A stretch of DNA of 22,754 nucleotides from an uncultured Muribaculaceae bacterium (GCA_910583675.1 CAJTYH010000041.1:1-22754), one strand, 5' to 3'. Counted from the first letter of the stretch, positions 5,901 to 15,121 are shown. Numbers and translations: made by a program. The notes: generated by a model not told the origin, from the letters alone.

Positions 5901-8846
5901 TCACATGGAGATTTTCTCCCCAGAGCCGGTGACGTATATGCCATGGGACGGCGAGGGCACGCTCTGCCCCGAGAGATTGTAATACGTCGTGGCTTTGGAG
6001 GTCTCGTTGTCTGCTGTTACATCGGCGATGCCGTCGGCCTCGTCGCAGTCCATTGCGATTACTGTATAGCTGTAAGGTTCAAGGGTGGCAGTAGGTTCCG
6101 GAAGTGTAAATTGCTTGGGAATGATCTTCTCAGGCTCGCGGGGCGAGTTGGCATCGTTGAGTGCGCCTGAGAGCGACAGTCCGTTTATGGTCTTGATCTT
6201 TCCGGCATTTTCGGCATTTATCCGGATCTTCTGTGCCCTTGGAGATGAATTGACTATATGCAGCACAAGTTTGTCGCCGTTCTCGCTTTTTGTAGCTGTG
6301 ATGTTTAGGTTGGTGTTTCTGAATTCGGAGCTTATGAGTATGGGTTGATGGTTGGCGGCTGCCATCTGCTGTGCGTAATATGGTGGCTGGCACCATGTGG
6401 AAGATGAATTGAAGAAGATCTGTCCTTGATCCCATCCGTTGTCGTTCTGACGGTGGGGCTGCAGTGCGTTGGCGGGGCTGTCAAGCTCCACGAATCCGTT
6501 CATGCGTCGCACTACATTGAGCATCACGGCGTGGGCGAGGGCGCGGTGCAGGCAGTGGGTGTTGCCGTTCTCCTCAAGGATGGCGATGCGCATGTCGGTG
6601 TTCGGATTCCAGGTAGTGAAGAGGCGTTTGATGTTCTTCAGATCGTTTTCCACATTTTTGGCTTCGGACACGAGGTCTGTCCAGGGATGGTAGTCCCAGA
6701 GGGCGGATTTACCGTCAAGGCTACGGAAGACATATTCCATCAGTTCCGGTTTGTCGCCACGCCACCAGGCTGCATTGATGAACACAAGATCGGGATATAC
6801 GGGGTGGATTGCATCGTAAAGTACGTTGAAGCGCTCCACATAGTGCTCGTAGGCGGGGCGAGATTCGTCTCCGATATTCTCCTCGTTGCCGATTTCGATG
6901 TATTTCAGGTCGTATGGTTCAAGCTCCTTGAGAAGTGCGAGTACATCCTGAGGGTTGTCTTCGATGTTGATCGCGAATGTAGGTTCCGTGCCGATCATGC
7001 GGGCGAATTCCACGAATTCTATGATGCCGAATCCGTTTGTGCTGTTGCGGTACCAATGGCCTATGTATGGCGGACGCAGGTCTTGTGGCCCCGTCATGTT
7101 CTTGGTCATATACTCGGGCGCGTTGATCATCGTGCCTCCATAGCGCAGGAAATTCAGCCCTTCTTTCTTGAATGCTTCCGTGATGTCGCTCCGGAAAGGA
7201 TAGCTGTCTGTGTGGAGCATGGTCATGTCCACACCTATTGTCCCCTCGCTGTCAAGTGCCACGACGAAGCGTGCATCGTTGTCGGTGGCGGACGGTATTA
7301 GCTCAAACTCGAACTTTTTCCATTCGTCGGGCGCTATGCCGCTTATTTCGTAGCGGGCGTATTCCTTTGTCCCGTCGCAATTCTGGAGAGCCGCGAATGC
7401 CTTGGGGGCGCTTCCTTTAAGGTAGACGTAGCCCGACATTTTTTTGTTTTGCTCTATGCCGATGCCCCATTTGTTGAGGCCGAAATTGGCAATGCCGTCG
7501 CCGGGTTTGCCGGTTATGGTCTGGTGGTATGTGCCGTTGAAGGATCCGGTGCTTTCGTGGATATAGGTTCCGTTGCCGACAGGTTCCCACATGCTGCTTA
7601 CTCCAGTGGGCATGGATGCGGTCTCTATTCTTTTTCCGTTTATGGACAGTTCCTTGAATGTCGCGGGGCCGTCGAAAGTGCGCACGCCGACTTTGCCGCT
7701 CAATAGCGGATTGTCGGTATCCTCATATTCGTAGAGTTTCTCGCCGTTGAGGGTCACTGTGAATTTGGCACCGTCGAAATCAACACGCAGACGTTTCCAG
7801 TCTTCGGTATTGAATTGGACGGGCAAGTTGGCTATGGATTTCCAGTCATGGTCGTGTTTGCCTACCACAAGAGTCTTTTTTGTAGCATCAAGGCTGACCT
7901 CGTAACCTCGGAAATTATCGGCTCCGTTTCCCGCCTCGGTCACATTGAATATAAGTCCGGTTATGGCGCGGTCGCCATCGTGCCGAAGTGTCACTTCTGC
8001 CGTTCCTTTCTCCATTTCGCTTCCCGTGTATATGATTTTAGCATGTCCGGGTGTGGCTGAGGAGAGGTTTGTGCCGTCTGTAGTCCAATTGTAATCATAG
8101 TGGCGGAAATTCGTTATGCCTACCGGAAGCGCGTTGAAAGCAACGGCATTCCCTCCGATGGAGAGATTGCGGAAACTTGCCGACCCGTCAAAGCTCCTGA
8201 GGCCAACTCGTCCTTTGGTGAGTGGATTGTTTGTGTCTTCAAACTCATGTATCCGGTTGCCGTTCAACAAGATTGTGGCTTTGTTGCCGTTGAAGTCCAC
8301 ACGCAGGTGATTCCATTGGCTGGGTTCGAAATCCACAGGAATTTCGGCGATAGGTTGCCAGTTGTGTTCATGTTTGCCTATTACGAGTATGCGTTTTCCG
8401 GCATTGAAACCGATCTCATATCCTCGGAATGCATCGGCTCCATTTCCCGGGTCTGTCACGTTCATGATAAGTCCGGAAATGGCGTTGGGGCTGTCAATGC
8501 GGAAATCCACTTCGGCAGATGGGTTTTCTGCTTCCGGGTACAGGCAAATGATCTTGCCATGGCCGGAAGTGTTGAGCTTCAGGATGGAACCTTCTATGCT
8601 CCATGGGCTATCGTAGCTTATGAAATTTTCTATGTTAGAGATCGTGGGTTCCTCGAAACTTTCTCCGAAGAGCCTCTGGTCATACAGGCCGCCGTAAATC
8701 TCATGGTTAACGTCCTCTGCACCGGCGCCGTAAATGAGGGTCGGGATGCGCCCGATTTCATTCTTCATGTCCACACTTATGACTGTCTGTGCGCTTGCGG
8801 GCATGAACGCTGCAATTGCGAGAATTGCAGATACCGTTCTTGTCAT
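5901..8846 (-). CDS. Secreted GH51-type alpha-L-arabinofuranosidase with duplicated concanavalin-like insert
   Basis: A 981-residue exported enzyme that should release terminal alpha-L-arabinofuranose from arabinan, arabinoxylan or arabinogalactan. Signal peptide 1-19. Residues 39-65 hold the family start motif (YGAGAEDVNHEIYGGLYD, then SFEEP). Two concanavalin/DUF1080-like repeats follow (about 97-230 and 268-402), then a carbohydrate-binding-like sandwich (about 415-545) and the rest of the catalytic barrel (about 550-840). Glu655 in EIGNEEN is the likely acid/base and Glu758 or Glu759 in ILEENGN the nucleophile. A beta-sandwich (about 850-945) and a sorting-like tail (954-981, NLSGQ, HGIYVTG) finish the protein. 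It is much longer than typical GH51 enzymes (about 500-650) because of the insert. A -7 promoter element lies at 8893-8900 and a strong hairpin follows the gene. Confidence 0.88.
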   Translation of the reverse strand: MTRTVSAILAIAAFMPASAQTVISVDMKNEIGRIPTLIYGAGAEDVNHEIYGGLYDQRLFGESFEEPTISNIENFISYDSPWSIEGSILKLNTSGHGKIICLYPEAENPSAEVDFRIDSPNAISGLIMNVTDPGNGADAFRGYEIGFNAGKRILVIGKHEHNWQPIAEIPVDFEPSQWNHLRVDFNGNKATILLNGNRIHEFEDTNNPLTKGRVGLRSFDGSASFRNLSIGGNAVAFNALPVGITNFRHYDYNWTTDGTNLSSATPGHAKIIYTGSEMEKGTAEVTLRHDGDRAITGLIFNVTEAGNGADNFRGYEVSLDATKKTLVVGKHDHDWKSIANLPVQFNTEDWKRLRVDFDGAKFTVTLNGEKLYEYEDTDNPLLSGKVGVRTFDGPATFKELSINGKRIETASMPTGVSSMWEPVGNGTYIHESTGSFNGTYHQTITGKPGDGIANFGLNKWGIGIEQNKKMSGYVYLKGSAPKAFAALQNCDGTKEYARYEISGIAPDEWKKFEFELIPSATDNDARFVVALDSEGTIGVDMTMLHTDSYPFRSDITEAFKKEGLNFLRYGGTMINAPEYMTKNMTGPQDLRPPYIGHWYRNSTNGFGIIEFVEFARMIGTEPTFAINIEDNPQDVLALLKELEPYDLKYIEIGNEENIGDESRPAYEHYVERFNVLYDAIHPVYPDLVFINAAWWRGDKPELMEYVFRSLDGKSALWDYHPWTDLVSEAKNVENDLKNIKRLFTTWNPNTDMRIAILEENGNTHCLHRALAHAVMLNVVRRMNGFVELDSPANALQPHRQNDNGWDQGQIFFNSSSTWCQPPYYAQQMAAANHQPILISSEFRNTNLNITATKSENGDKLVLHIVNSSPRAQKIRINAENAGKIKTINGLSLSGALNDANSPREPEKIIPKQFTLPEPTATLEPYSYTVIAMDCDEADGIADVTADNETSKATTYYNLSGQSVPSPSHGIYVTGSGEKISM
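7641..8558 (-). repeat. Tandem domain duplication inside the GH51 gene
   Basis: Codons about 97-230 (8157-8558) and 268-402 (7641-8045) encode two concanavalin-like domains. Matching segments include GNGADAFRGYEIGF versus GNGADNFRGYEVSL, VIGKHEHNWQPIA versus VVGKHDHDWKSIA, and NPLTKGRVGLRSFDG versus NPLLSGKVGVRTFDG. By eye more than half of residues are identical. The DNA has diverged at synonymous sites, so the copying is not very recent. Confidence 0.85.
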
Positions 8847-8892
8847 GGTCTTAGAATTTAGTTATGAGTATGGTGTGATAAGAGTCACTTTA

Positions 8893-8900
8893 CAAAGATA
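8893..8900 (-). promoter_or_regulatory. Probable -7 element of the GH51 gene
   Basis: TATCTTTG on the minus strand fits TAnnTTTG, about 47 bases upstream of the GH51 ATG. No good TTG element is seen 19-21 nt further upstream, so the promoter may be weak or need an activator. Confidence 0.5.
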
Positions 8901-8936
8901 GCCATAAAATTCTGAGTTCGGTAAGGATGTACAAAT

Positions 8937-8972
8937 AAAATGCGACGCTCCGGAAAGATCCCGAAGCGTCGT
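8937..8972 (-). terminator. Intrinsic terminator after the Tricorn-type protease gene
   Basis: On the minus strand bases 8972 to 8942 form a stem of about 11 pairs with one mismatch (arms GACGCTTCGG-like and CCGGAGCGTC-like, 7-nt loop), followed by ATTTTATTTG at 8932-8941. It lies about 30 bases past the protease stop codon and separates this gene from the GH51 promoter. Confidence 0.8.
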
Positions 8973-9002
8973 GCATTAATTCTCAATGAGGTATGATCGA
9001 TC

Positions 9003-12000
9003 TTATTTTTTCTTTTGAGAGTCAATGTCGCGTAGCAGCGTCTCAACGGCAGTGCGTAACTGCGTATCTTCACCTTTTACTATGGTGGCCGGATCGTTGG
9101 CGACTTTCACATCGGGTTCAAGCTGGGTGTTTTCCAGATAGTTGCCTTCAGCCGTGCGATAGCCGATGACAGGTATGCCGAATACCATGGAGGGATCCTG
9201 CATGGTGACCCAGTTTACCGAGGTCATGGTGCCCGGAACCGGCATTCCCACGACTTTGCCTATCTTCTGGTGCTGGTATACCCATGGCGTGCCGTGCGCG
9301 TTACTGTAGCACGGTTCAGCCACAAGCATGATGGAGGGTTTGTTCCAACGTCGCGACGGCATGTCGCATACGTCCTTGCCCCTTATTTCCTGTGTGAGGT
9401 ATTTCTCACCGGTGAAAAGCATTTCGATGTCTTCGTGCATGCGTCCTCCGCCGTTCCAGCGGATGTCAATCACAACTCCGTCGCAGTTGTTGTATTTGCC
9501 CAGGAGGGCTTCATACATTGGGCGATAGGATGCATCGTCCATGGAGGCGATATGCACGTATCCAAGCCGTCCGTTAGACCATTTAGCCACGTCTGCCTCG
9601 CGTTGGCGTACCCAGCGATCGTACATGAGGTCGTTGATGCGGCCTGATGAAACGGGCAGTATGACTTCCTCTACCTTTTCACCTCCGGGAGTGGTGAAGG
9701 CCACAAGGGTTTTCTTGCCGGCGATGTTGTTGAGCAGTTCGGCACCGGTATCTCCGGCCTTTATCTCAACTCCGTTTATGGCGGTGACGATGGCACCTTC
9801 ACCGATTTTCGAGGATGCGCGGTCAAACGGGCCGTTTGCTATCGCTTCCTCGACCTTGAGTCCGGGGCCGGCATATGTGACATCGTAAAGCAATCCGAGG
9901 GATGCAGTGCGATCGGGATTGCTGCCGTAGTTTCCACGGAAGCGGCCGCCGGTGTGCGACACGTTCAGTTCGCCGAGCAGTTCGCTGAGGAGTTCGGCAA
10001 AGTCTGCATTGTTGTTGATATGCGGGAGGAATTTGCGGTATGCCGTAGTCATGGCAGGCCAATCCACTCCGTGCATCCCCTTGTTGTAGAAACGTGCAGC
10101 CTCTTCCACCGTTACGTAATCGAACATGGCCTCCCGCTCTGCTGCCCCGTCGATTTCGTGTGTCGCATTGACGGATATGGAGGTCAGCTTGTCGCTCTTC
10201 GGATCAAGTTTCTGCAGCTTGCCGCCGGTCAGGAATATGTTGCCGTCCTTGTCGGCTTGCAGTTTCACATGGGAGGAGTTCAGCTTTGACACCAGTTTGG
10301 GTTCGCGTTTTCTCAAGGGAAGCTTCCAAAGGTCGTATCCGCCTTCAAAGGCGCACATGTAGTAGAGATTGTCGCCGTCGGCAGTGACAATGGCATCGCT
10401 CAGGTTGGAGGAGTAGGGGGTAAGGCGCATGATGCGGGTGTCTATTCCGTCAAGTTCTACGGTGATAGGCTTGACATCATCCTTCTTCTTGTCGCCGTCT
10501 TTGTCTTTTTCGGCATCCTTGCCATCCTTGTCCTTTTTATCCTTCTTGTCTTTCTTGTCTTTCCCTTTGTCGCCGTCTTCCTTCTTGGTTTCCTCCTTGC
10601 TCTTCTTTTCGGCATCCTTAAGGAGGGCATAGTCCTCTTCTGAAAGCATGAAGCGGTCGCGTGCCTCACGGTTGAGGAATACAATCATGAGGTCATCCTG
10701 GGAACCCCAGGATGCCTGTGAACGCATGCCGTAACGGTCGGTAAGGTATATTATGGCGTTTCCGTCAAGCACGAAGCGGGGATTGCTGCAGAAATACCCG
10801 GACTGGGTGATATTGGTTATGTCTCCCGTTTCCACGTTCAGCAGCGCAATGTCGCTGTAGGGATCGCGCATCTCCGGTATTAGCTCCATGGCGAGCCAGC
10901 GGCTGTCGGGAGACCACACATACACTATGCCGTCTTCCTGTCCGGGAAATGTCTCCCCCTTTGTGAGTTGCTTTGTCTTACGGCTGTCAAGATCCATCAC
11001 CATTATCTGGTTGCGGTCTTTTACGAACGCCATTTTCTTTCCGTCGGGTGAGATGAGTGGATGCGAGTATTCCCTTACGGGATCCGTGATTTTCTTCGGG
11101 GTTGCAATGTCGAACATCGCCTCCTCTTTTATCGCAGTGGCATTGGGGAAGTTGGGATCATCCTTGCGGCTCATTGTGGCGCGGTAGATGTTCTTGTGGC
11201 CGGAACGCTCGGATGTGTAATAGAGTGTGCGGTTGTCGGCTCCCCAGCTTATCTGTCCCTCTGCGGCAGGGGTATGTGTGACCTGCACCGTGGTCGGGTA
11301 CTCCACGGATGTGACGAATATGTCGCCACGGCTTGCGAAGGCCACCGATTTTCCATCGGGCGAGACTACAGCCTGGTTGGTGCTCACTCCGATCTTGTTG
11401 ACCTTGGGTTCGTCGTCGGCGACAACCTCTACGGTTATCTTTTTAGGCGTGGTGCCGGATGCCGGCATCGTATAGATTTCGCCATCGTATGTGAAAGCGA
11501 GAGTGCCGTTTCGGGATCCTGAGAGGAAGCGCACTGGGTGTGTGGTAAATTTTGTCACAGGCTTGGCCTCTTCCGGCTTTCCTGTCGGGAATGCCCACAC
11601 GTTGAAGGTACCTCCGTCTCGTTCGCTCAGGAAATATACGGTCTTTCCGTCAGGTGAGAGCACCGGATTCCGGTCTTCGCCCGCTCTGTCGGTCACGTTG
11701 GTATGCTGTCCGGTGGCAGGATCGTACATCCAGATGTCGCGGGTAACGGAAGAGGTATGATGCTTGCGCCATTCGTCCTCGAATCCTTTCACATCCTGAT
11801 ACAGCATCTTGCCGTCGGATGTGAATACGGGCATCTGTGCCGGTGTGCCGAGCATCTGGTGATTGCGTGCGCCGTCGGTGGTCACGGCATAAAGTTGTGT
11901 CATGCGCCCGGCAGGGAACATTGCCGATTTGGTGGGGCTTTGGATGTAGGCGGAGTAAAGCACCTCCTTGCCATCTGGAGTAAAGGATTCGGGGTATTCG

Positions 12001-12323
12001 GTAGCTGAGTTTGCCGTCAGGCGCATGGCTTGTCCTCCGTTTGCATCCATTATGAAGATGTCGGGGTTACCATGCCTGTCGGATGCGAAAGCGATCTGTT
12101 TCCCGTCAGGACTCCATACCGGTTTCTCCTCATAGGAGGTTTGCGTGGTAAGTCTGCGGGCTTCCCCACCGGTGACAGGCACGGTGTATATGTCTCCCTT
12201 ATATGCAAAGGCTATGCGTGAGCCGTCCGGTGAAATCTTTACGTCGCGCAGCCACAGGGCTTCTGCGGCATCCGCCGATATGGCGGTTGCTCCAAGCAGT
12301 AGGATTGGTATTAGCTTCTTCAT
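9003..12323 (-). CDS. Tricorn-type S41 protease with beta-propellers and PDZ domain
   Basis: An 1106-residue exported serine protease, close in size to archaeal Tricorn (about 1070). A signal peptide (MKKLIPILLLGATAISADA) puts it in the periplasm, where it probably trims peptides. Two beta-propellers of WD40/PD40-type blades (repeated SPDGKxIAFAS) occupy about 20-700. The C-terminal part has His751 (KGMHGVDW), a PDZ domain about 800-885 and an S41 core with Ser1007 in CYSNAHG and Glu1064 in LENTQLEPD. The Ser-to-Glu distance (57) matches Tricorn (965 to 1023). A 49-residue Lys/Asp/Glu run at about 569-617 interrupts the second propeller. It is followed by an intrinsic terminator. The 93-base gap upstream shows no promoter, so co-transcription with the PorT-like and LysM genes is likely. 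Confidence 0.92.
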   Translation of the reverse strand: MKKLIPILLLGATAISADAAEALWLRDVKISPDGSRIAFAYKGDIYTVPVTGGEARRLTTQTSYEEKPVWSPDGKQIAFASDRHGNPDIFIMDANGGQAMRLTANSATEYPESFTPDGKEVLYSAYIQSPTKSAMFPAGRMTQLYAVTTDGARNHQMLGTPAQMPVFTSDGKMLYQDVKGFEDEWRKHHTSSVTRDIWMYDPATGQHTNVTDRAGEDRNPVLSPDGKTVYFLSERDGGTFNVWAFPTGKPEEAKPVTKFTTHPVRFLSGSRNGTLAFTYDGEIYTMPASGTTPKKITVEVVADDEPKVNKIGVSTNQAVVSPDGKSVAFASRGDIFVTSVEYPTTVQVTHTPAAEGQISWGADNRTLYYTSERSGHKNIYRATMSRKDDPNFPNATAIKEEAMFDIATPKKITDPVREYSHPLISPDGKKMAFVKDRNQIMVMDLDSRKTKQLTKGETFPGQEDGIVYVWSPDSRWLAMELIPEMRDPYSDIALLNVETGDITNITQSGYFCSNPRFVLDGNAIIYLTDRYGMRSQASWGSQDDLMIVFLNREARDRFMLSEEDYALLKDAEKKSKEETKKEDGDKGKDKKDKKDKKDKDGKDAEKDKDGDKKKDDVKPITVELDGIDTRIMRLTPYSSNLSDAIVTADGDNLYYMCAFEGGYDLWKLPLRKREPKLVSKLNSSHVKLQADKDGNIFLTGGKLQKLDPKSDKLTSISVNATHEIDGAAEREAMFDYVTVEEAARFYNKGMHGVDWPAMTTAYRKFLPHINNNADFAELLSELLGELNVSHTGGRFRGNYGSNPDRTASLGLLYDVTYAGPGLKVEEAIANGPFDRASSKIGEGAIVTAINGVEIKAGDTGAELLNNIAGKKTLVAFTTPGGEKVEEVILPVSSGRINDLMYDRWVRQREADVAKWSNGRLGYVHIASMDDASYRPMYEALLGKYNNCDGVVIDIRWNGGGRMHEDIEMLFTGEKYLTQEIRGKDVCDMPSRRWNKPSIMLVAEPCYSNAHGTPWVYQHQKIGKVVGMPVPGTMTSVNWVTMQDPSMVFGIPVIGYRTAEGNYLENTQLEPDVKVANDPATIVKGEDTQLRTAVETLLRDIDSQKKK

Positions 12324-12416
12324 GTGATACCGAGAAGTTTATTTGTTTGGTGTTCTGTAAATTCTTGGGTTCAGGAGGGGAGGGGGCACGACAATTTTTT
12401 AAATTGTCCGTAGGTA

Positions 12417-13121
12417 TTATTTCAAGCGGAACATGTATCCAAGCGTGACGAGGATAGATGATCCTCGGGATGCCGAGAAATAATCCTTTTTCGCGGATGG
12501 GAAGATGTTGCCCAGACCGTAGTAATAGCGTCCTTCAAGCATTATAGAGTGGCGCCGTCTGATTATGAACTCCACTCCCGCGCCGGCAGTGATGCCATAG
12601 TCGAACTTGTTCGTTATTTTCATTTTCATCTGTTCGAGATGGCGGTTGTCGGCAGGGAATCCTTCGACTTGGGTGGGATTATGGTAGTCGAAATTGGAAT
12701 TGATATTGTCGGAGATCATGTAGCCGATCTCCGGGCCGAGGTTGAAGAAGCATTTTACAACCCTTGACCCGAAGAATATGTGTGTGAGCACAGGGAGCTC
12801 CACATAGGTAGTGCGGTGTGAGTAGTTAAGTCCCGTACCGGAAAGGTCTTCCGCCCATCCTCGCTGTTCCACGTTCAGCTCGGCCATAAGTCCTACATGA
12901 CGTTCCTCGGCATAGCGGAAAGCCACACCGAATTGCATTCCCTGAAGCATCTTGTCCTTGATAGAGGGATAAAAGGAGACAGATGAAAGGGATGCACCGC
13001 CATGCACTCCTACATGTACGTGAGGCACATAATGGCGTTGCGCCATGACCTTCCCGGAGCCGCAAAGCATTAGGAACAGCACTGCCAGAAGGATTCGTAT
13101 GCACTTGGATGTGTGTAGCAT
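12417..13121 (-). CDS. PorT-like outer-membrane beta-barrel protein
   Basis: About 234 residues from the ATG at 13121, which gives a normal signal peptide (MLHTSKCIRILLAVLFLML..., cleaved near VMA-Q). An in-frame ATG at 13169 would add 16 residues and overlap the preceding gene by 13 bases; it cannot be excluded. The mature protein has alternating amphipathic strands: HVGVHGGASLSSVSF, MQFGVAFRY, VGLMAELNVEQRGW, TYVELPVLTHIFFG, KCFFNLGPEIGY, YGITAGAGVEFII, SIMLEGRYYYGLGNIF, and a C-terminal SILVTLGYMFRLK ending in aromatic and charged residues. This is the PorT/OmpA-like barrel family common in Bacteroidetes. True PorT takes part in type IX secretion, but this family is broad and the role here is not established. 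It is probably translated with the LysM protein gene upstream. Confidence 0.78.
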   Translation of the reverse strand: MLHTSKCIRILLAVLFLMLCGSGKVMAQRHYVPHVHVGVHGGASLSSVSFYPSIKDKMLQGMQFGVAFRYAEERHVGLMAELNVEQRGWAEDLSGTGLNYSHRTTYVELPVLTHIFFGSRVVKCFFNLGPEIGYMISDNINSNFDYHNPTQVEGFPADNRHLEQMKMKITNKFDYGITAGAGVEFIIRRRHSIMLEGRYYYGLGNIFPSAKKDYFSASRGSSILVTLGYMFRLK

Positions 13122-13156
13122 ACGGAATGACAGTCTCGCGTGTGGGAGGTCGATGG

Positions 13157-15121
13157 TTATTTTTTCCATTCCATGGTTCCTCCAGGCAGATAATTTATGA
13201 AGTACAATGCTTCGTTGACCAGGCCGCCGTTAGAGGTGGATTCTCCGGTCGTTTCGTTGTTTTCGGTCACACCGCTCCACCCGAGGCGCCAGTAGCTTTG
13301 CACACCGTCAAATTCAGGAGGGAACACTCCGGTTTCCTCCTTTTCGCGCAATCCTTTTATGATGAATGTGGCTATGTCGTAGCCGAGTATGCCTTGTGCC
13401 GGTACGGCCTCGAACATTTCACATCCGTAAAGATCCTTGTATCGTTGTTTGAGCCGCTTTGTATCGGCATCCGTGTCGCTGGCCATGAAGCGGGAATATA
13501 TCGTGGCATTGAGGTCGCAGATGTCGTTGAAGCTGTCACCGCGGAATGTCACCCATTCAGGATAACCGAATATTGTAACTCTGTTGGGATCAGCGGCAGT
13601 GTCGTGCATAAACTTGATCGCGCCTATGAATTTCGCGAATTCATTCCTTGAGCCGGAATTGGGTATGAATACCACCGGTTTGGTGGCAGGGTCTATTCCT
13701 TCCAGATCTCCGTCGGTGAGTGATGTGACGAAGGTTACCTCACGGAAGTCACGTCCCTCTTCCTCAAGGCGTTTTTTCAACGCAGATGTGAAAGACTCCT
13801 TGTCAGCCATCCCCTCCGTGCGACTGAGGAATACCGGAAGCGTGCCGGAGTATTTTTCAAGGAACATGTCTATGGCCTTGGCATACATTGCGTCATGGGG
13901 GATGTTTGTCTGGATCATGTTGCGATGGCTGCGATAGCTTTCATCCTTTACGGCAAAGATATTCAACACGGGTACATCTTCTTCCACACTTTCCACAATG
14001 GCATCAAGTTGCTGTGTATTGTCAGGTGCCACGACGAGGTCGATTTCTTCCATGACCGGCTTTTGAAGCAGTGACCGTACTGTGTCGAGGCTTGATGCCG
14101 TATCGAAGAAGTGAAATCTTATATGTGCGCCATCTTTCGAGAGCATGTCGTCCGCTCCCATGAGCATACCTTTGAAAAACTCCGTGTACAGTTGTGTGGT
14201 ACGGGTCATTGTGCTTTCGTCAAGCATGAAGGGGAGCATAACGGCCACATTGAGTGTGTCTGACAGTTCTTGTGCGCTCTGATCCATTGTCTCTTCATCG
14301 GCATCGGTGTATGCCGTGAATGGCATTTCTTGCGTGTCAACTTCAGGTGCTTCAATGTGTGTGGCGTTTTCTCTGTCGGCAGCCAAGTTGTGCGTGTCAT
14401 CGGAGGCAGAGTCTGCAACCGGATCATCTGTAGGAGTGGCGGCGGTGGGAATATTTATTATCTGGCCGGGCTTGTACTTCAGCGGATCAATTGACGGATT
14501 GGCTTCCAGCATGGTCTCCAATGGTACATTGTAGGCATTTGCAATGCCGAACAAAGTTTCACCTTTCTGTATGGTATGATGCACTATTCCGTCTGCTCCT
14601 GCCGTATTGGCTGCGGGGGAGTAAGTCGTATCTCCGCTTGAGTCAGTATCTTCTGATGTGATGCGGAGCACGTCGCCTGTACGCAATCCGTCAGCCGCCG
14701 ACGGATTGAGGTGTGCAAGGAGGTCGGGAGACATTCCGTATTGTCGTGCGATGCCGTACAGGGTTTCGCCTTTCTTCACCACATGCTCCTTGATTCCGGC
14801 TGCATGTGCATATACTGCTTTCCTATTGCCCGGTTCCTGATCGGCAAAGTCCTTTACTGGGAAGAAGAGGCGCATGCGTGGTTTCAGTCCGTCTGCAGCG
14901 GAGGGATTGAACTGGACAAGCCTGTCGCGGGTGATTCCGAGTTTGTTTGCGACCTGATATATGGATTCCTTGGGAAGAACGTCGTAATAATAGCATTTCT
15001 CTCCCTTGACTGTGATAAAGGGGAGATCTGTGACGGCTGCTTCTGCCAAAGACGCCATGCCGCACATGGTTGTCCCCATTGCGAGGGTGAGAATGGCTTT
15101 ATTTAGTGACCGTAATTTCAT
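13157..15121 (-). CDS. Triple-LysM protein fused to a periplasmic-binding-protein-like domain
   Basis: A 654-residue exported protein. Signal peptide 1-29 (LAEAA cleavage region). Three LysM domains lie at about 43-88 (IYQVANKLGI), 113-154 (VVKKGETLYGIARQYGM) and 182-225 (TIQKGETLFGIANAYNV). An acidic linker (about 228-288) leads to a type-1 periplasmic-binding-like domain (about 288-650; NVAVMLPFMLDE at its start, EEIDLVVAPDNTQ and TKPVVFIPNSGS inside). LysM domains bind peptidoglycan, so the protein is probably held at the cell wall; the second half resembles branched-chain amino-acid receptors but no transporter genes are nearby, so ligand and job are unknown. It heads a run with the PorT-like barrel and Tricorn protease, and has its own promoter at 15189-15219. 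Confidence 0.88.
   Translation of the reverse strand: MKLRSLNKAILTLAMGTTMCGMASLAEAAVTDLPFITVKGEKCYYYDVLPKESIYQVANKLGITRDRLVQFNPSAADGLKPRMRLFFPVKDFADQEPGNRKAVYAHAAGIKEHVVKKGETLYGIARQYGMSPDLLAHLNPSAADGLRTGDVLRITSEDTDSSGDTTYSPAANTAGADGIVHHTIQKGETLFGIANAYNVPLETMLEANPSIDPLKYKPGQIINIPTAATPTDDPVADSASDDTHNLAADRENATHIEAPEVDTQEMPFTAYTDADEETMDQSAQELSDTLNVAVMLPFMLDESTMTRTTQLYTEFFKGMLMGADDMLSKDGAHIRFHFFDTASSLDTVRSLLQKPVMEEIDLVVAPDNTQQLDAIVESVEEDVPVLNIFAVKDESYRSHRNMIQTNIPHDAMYAKAIDMFLEKYSGTLPVFLSRTEGMADKESFTSALKKRLEEEGRDFREVTFVTSLTDGDLEGIDPATKPVVFIPNSGSRNEFAKFIGAIKFMHDTAADPNRVTIFGYPEWVTFRGDSFNDICDLNATIYSRFMASDTDADTKRLKQRYKDLYGCEMFEAVPAQGILGYDIATFIIKGLREKEETGVFPPEFDGVQSYWRLGWSGVTENNETTGESTSNGGLVNEALYFINYLPGGTMEWKK

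Noticed and set aside
6426..7301. Long plus-strand frame opposite the GH51 catalytic region
   Set aside because: Shadow of the GH51 gene, whose active-site motifs lie in this interval.
10470..10620. Lysine/aspartate repeat as a frameshift or assembly error
   Set aside because: The frame is open throughout and conserved propeller sequence resumes on both sides.
12390..12408. GACAATTT-TTT-AAATTGTC hairpin as a terminator between the PorT-like and Tricorn genes
   Set aside because: The stem is 8 bp, AT-rich and has no T tract in the direction of transcription; co-transcription is more likely.
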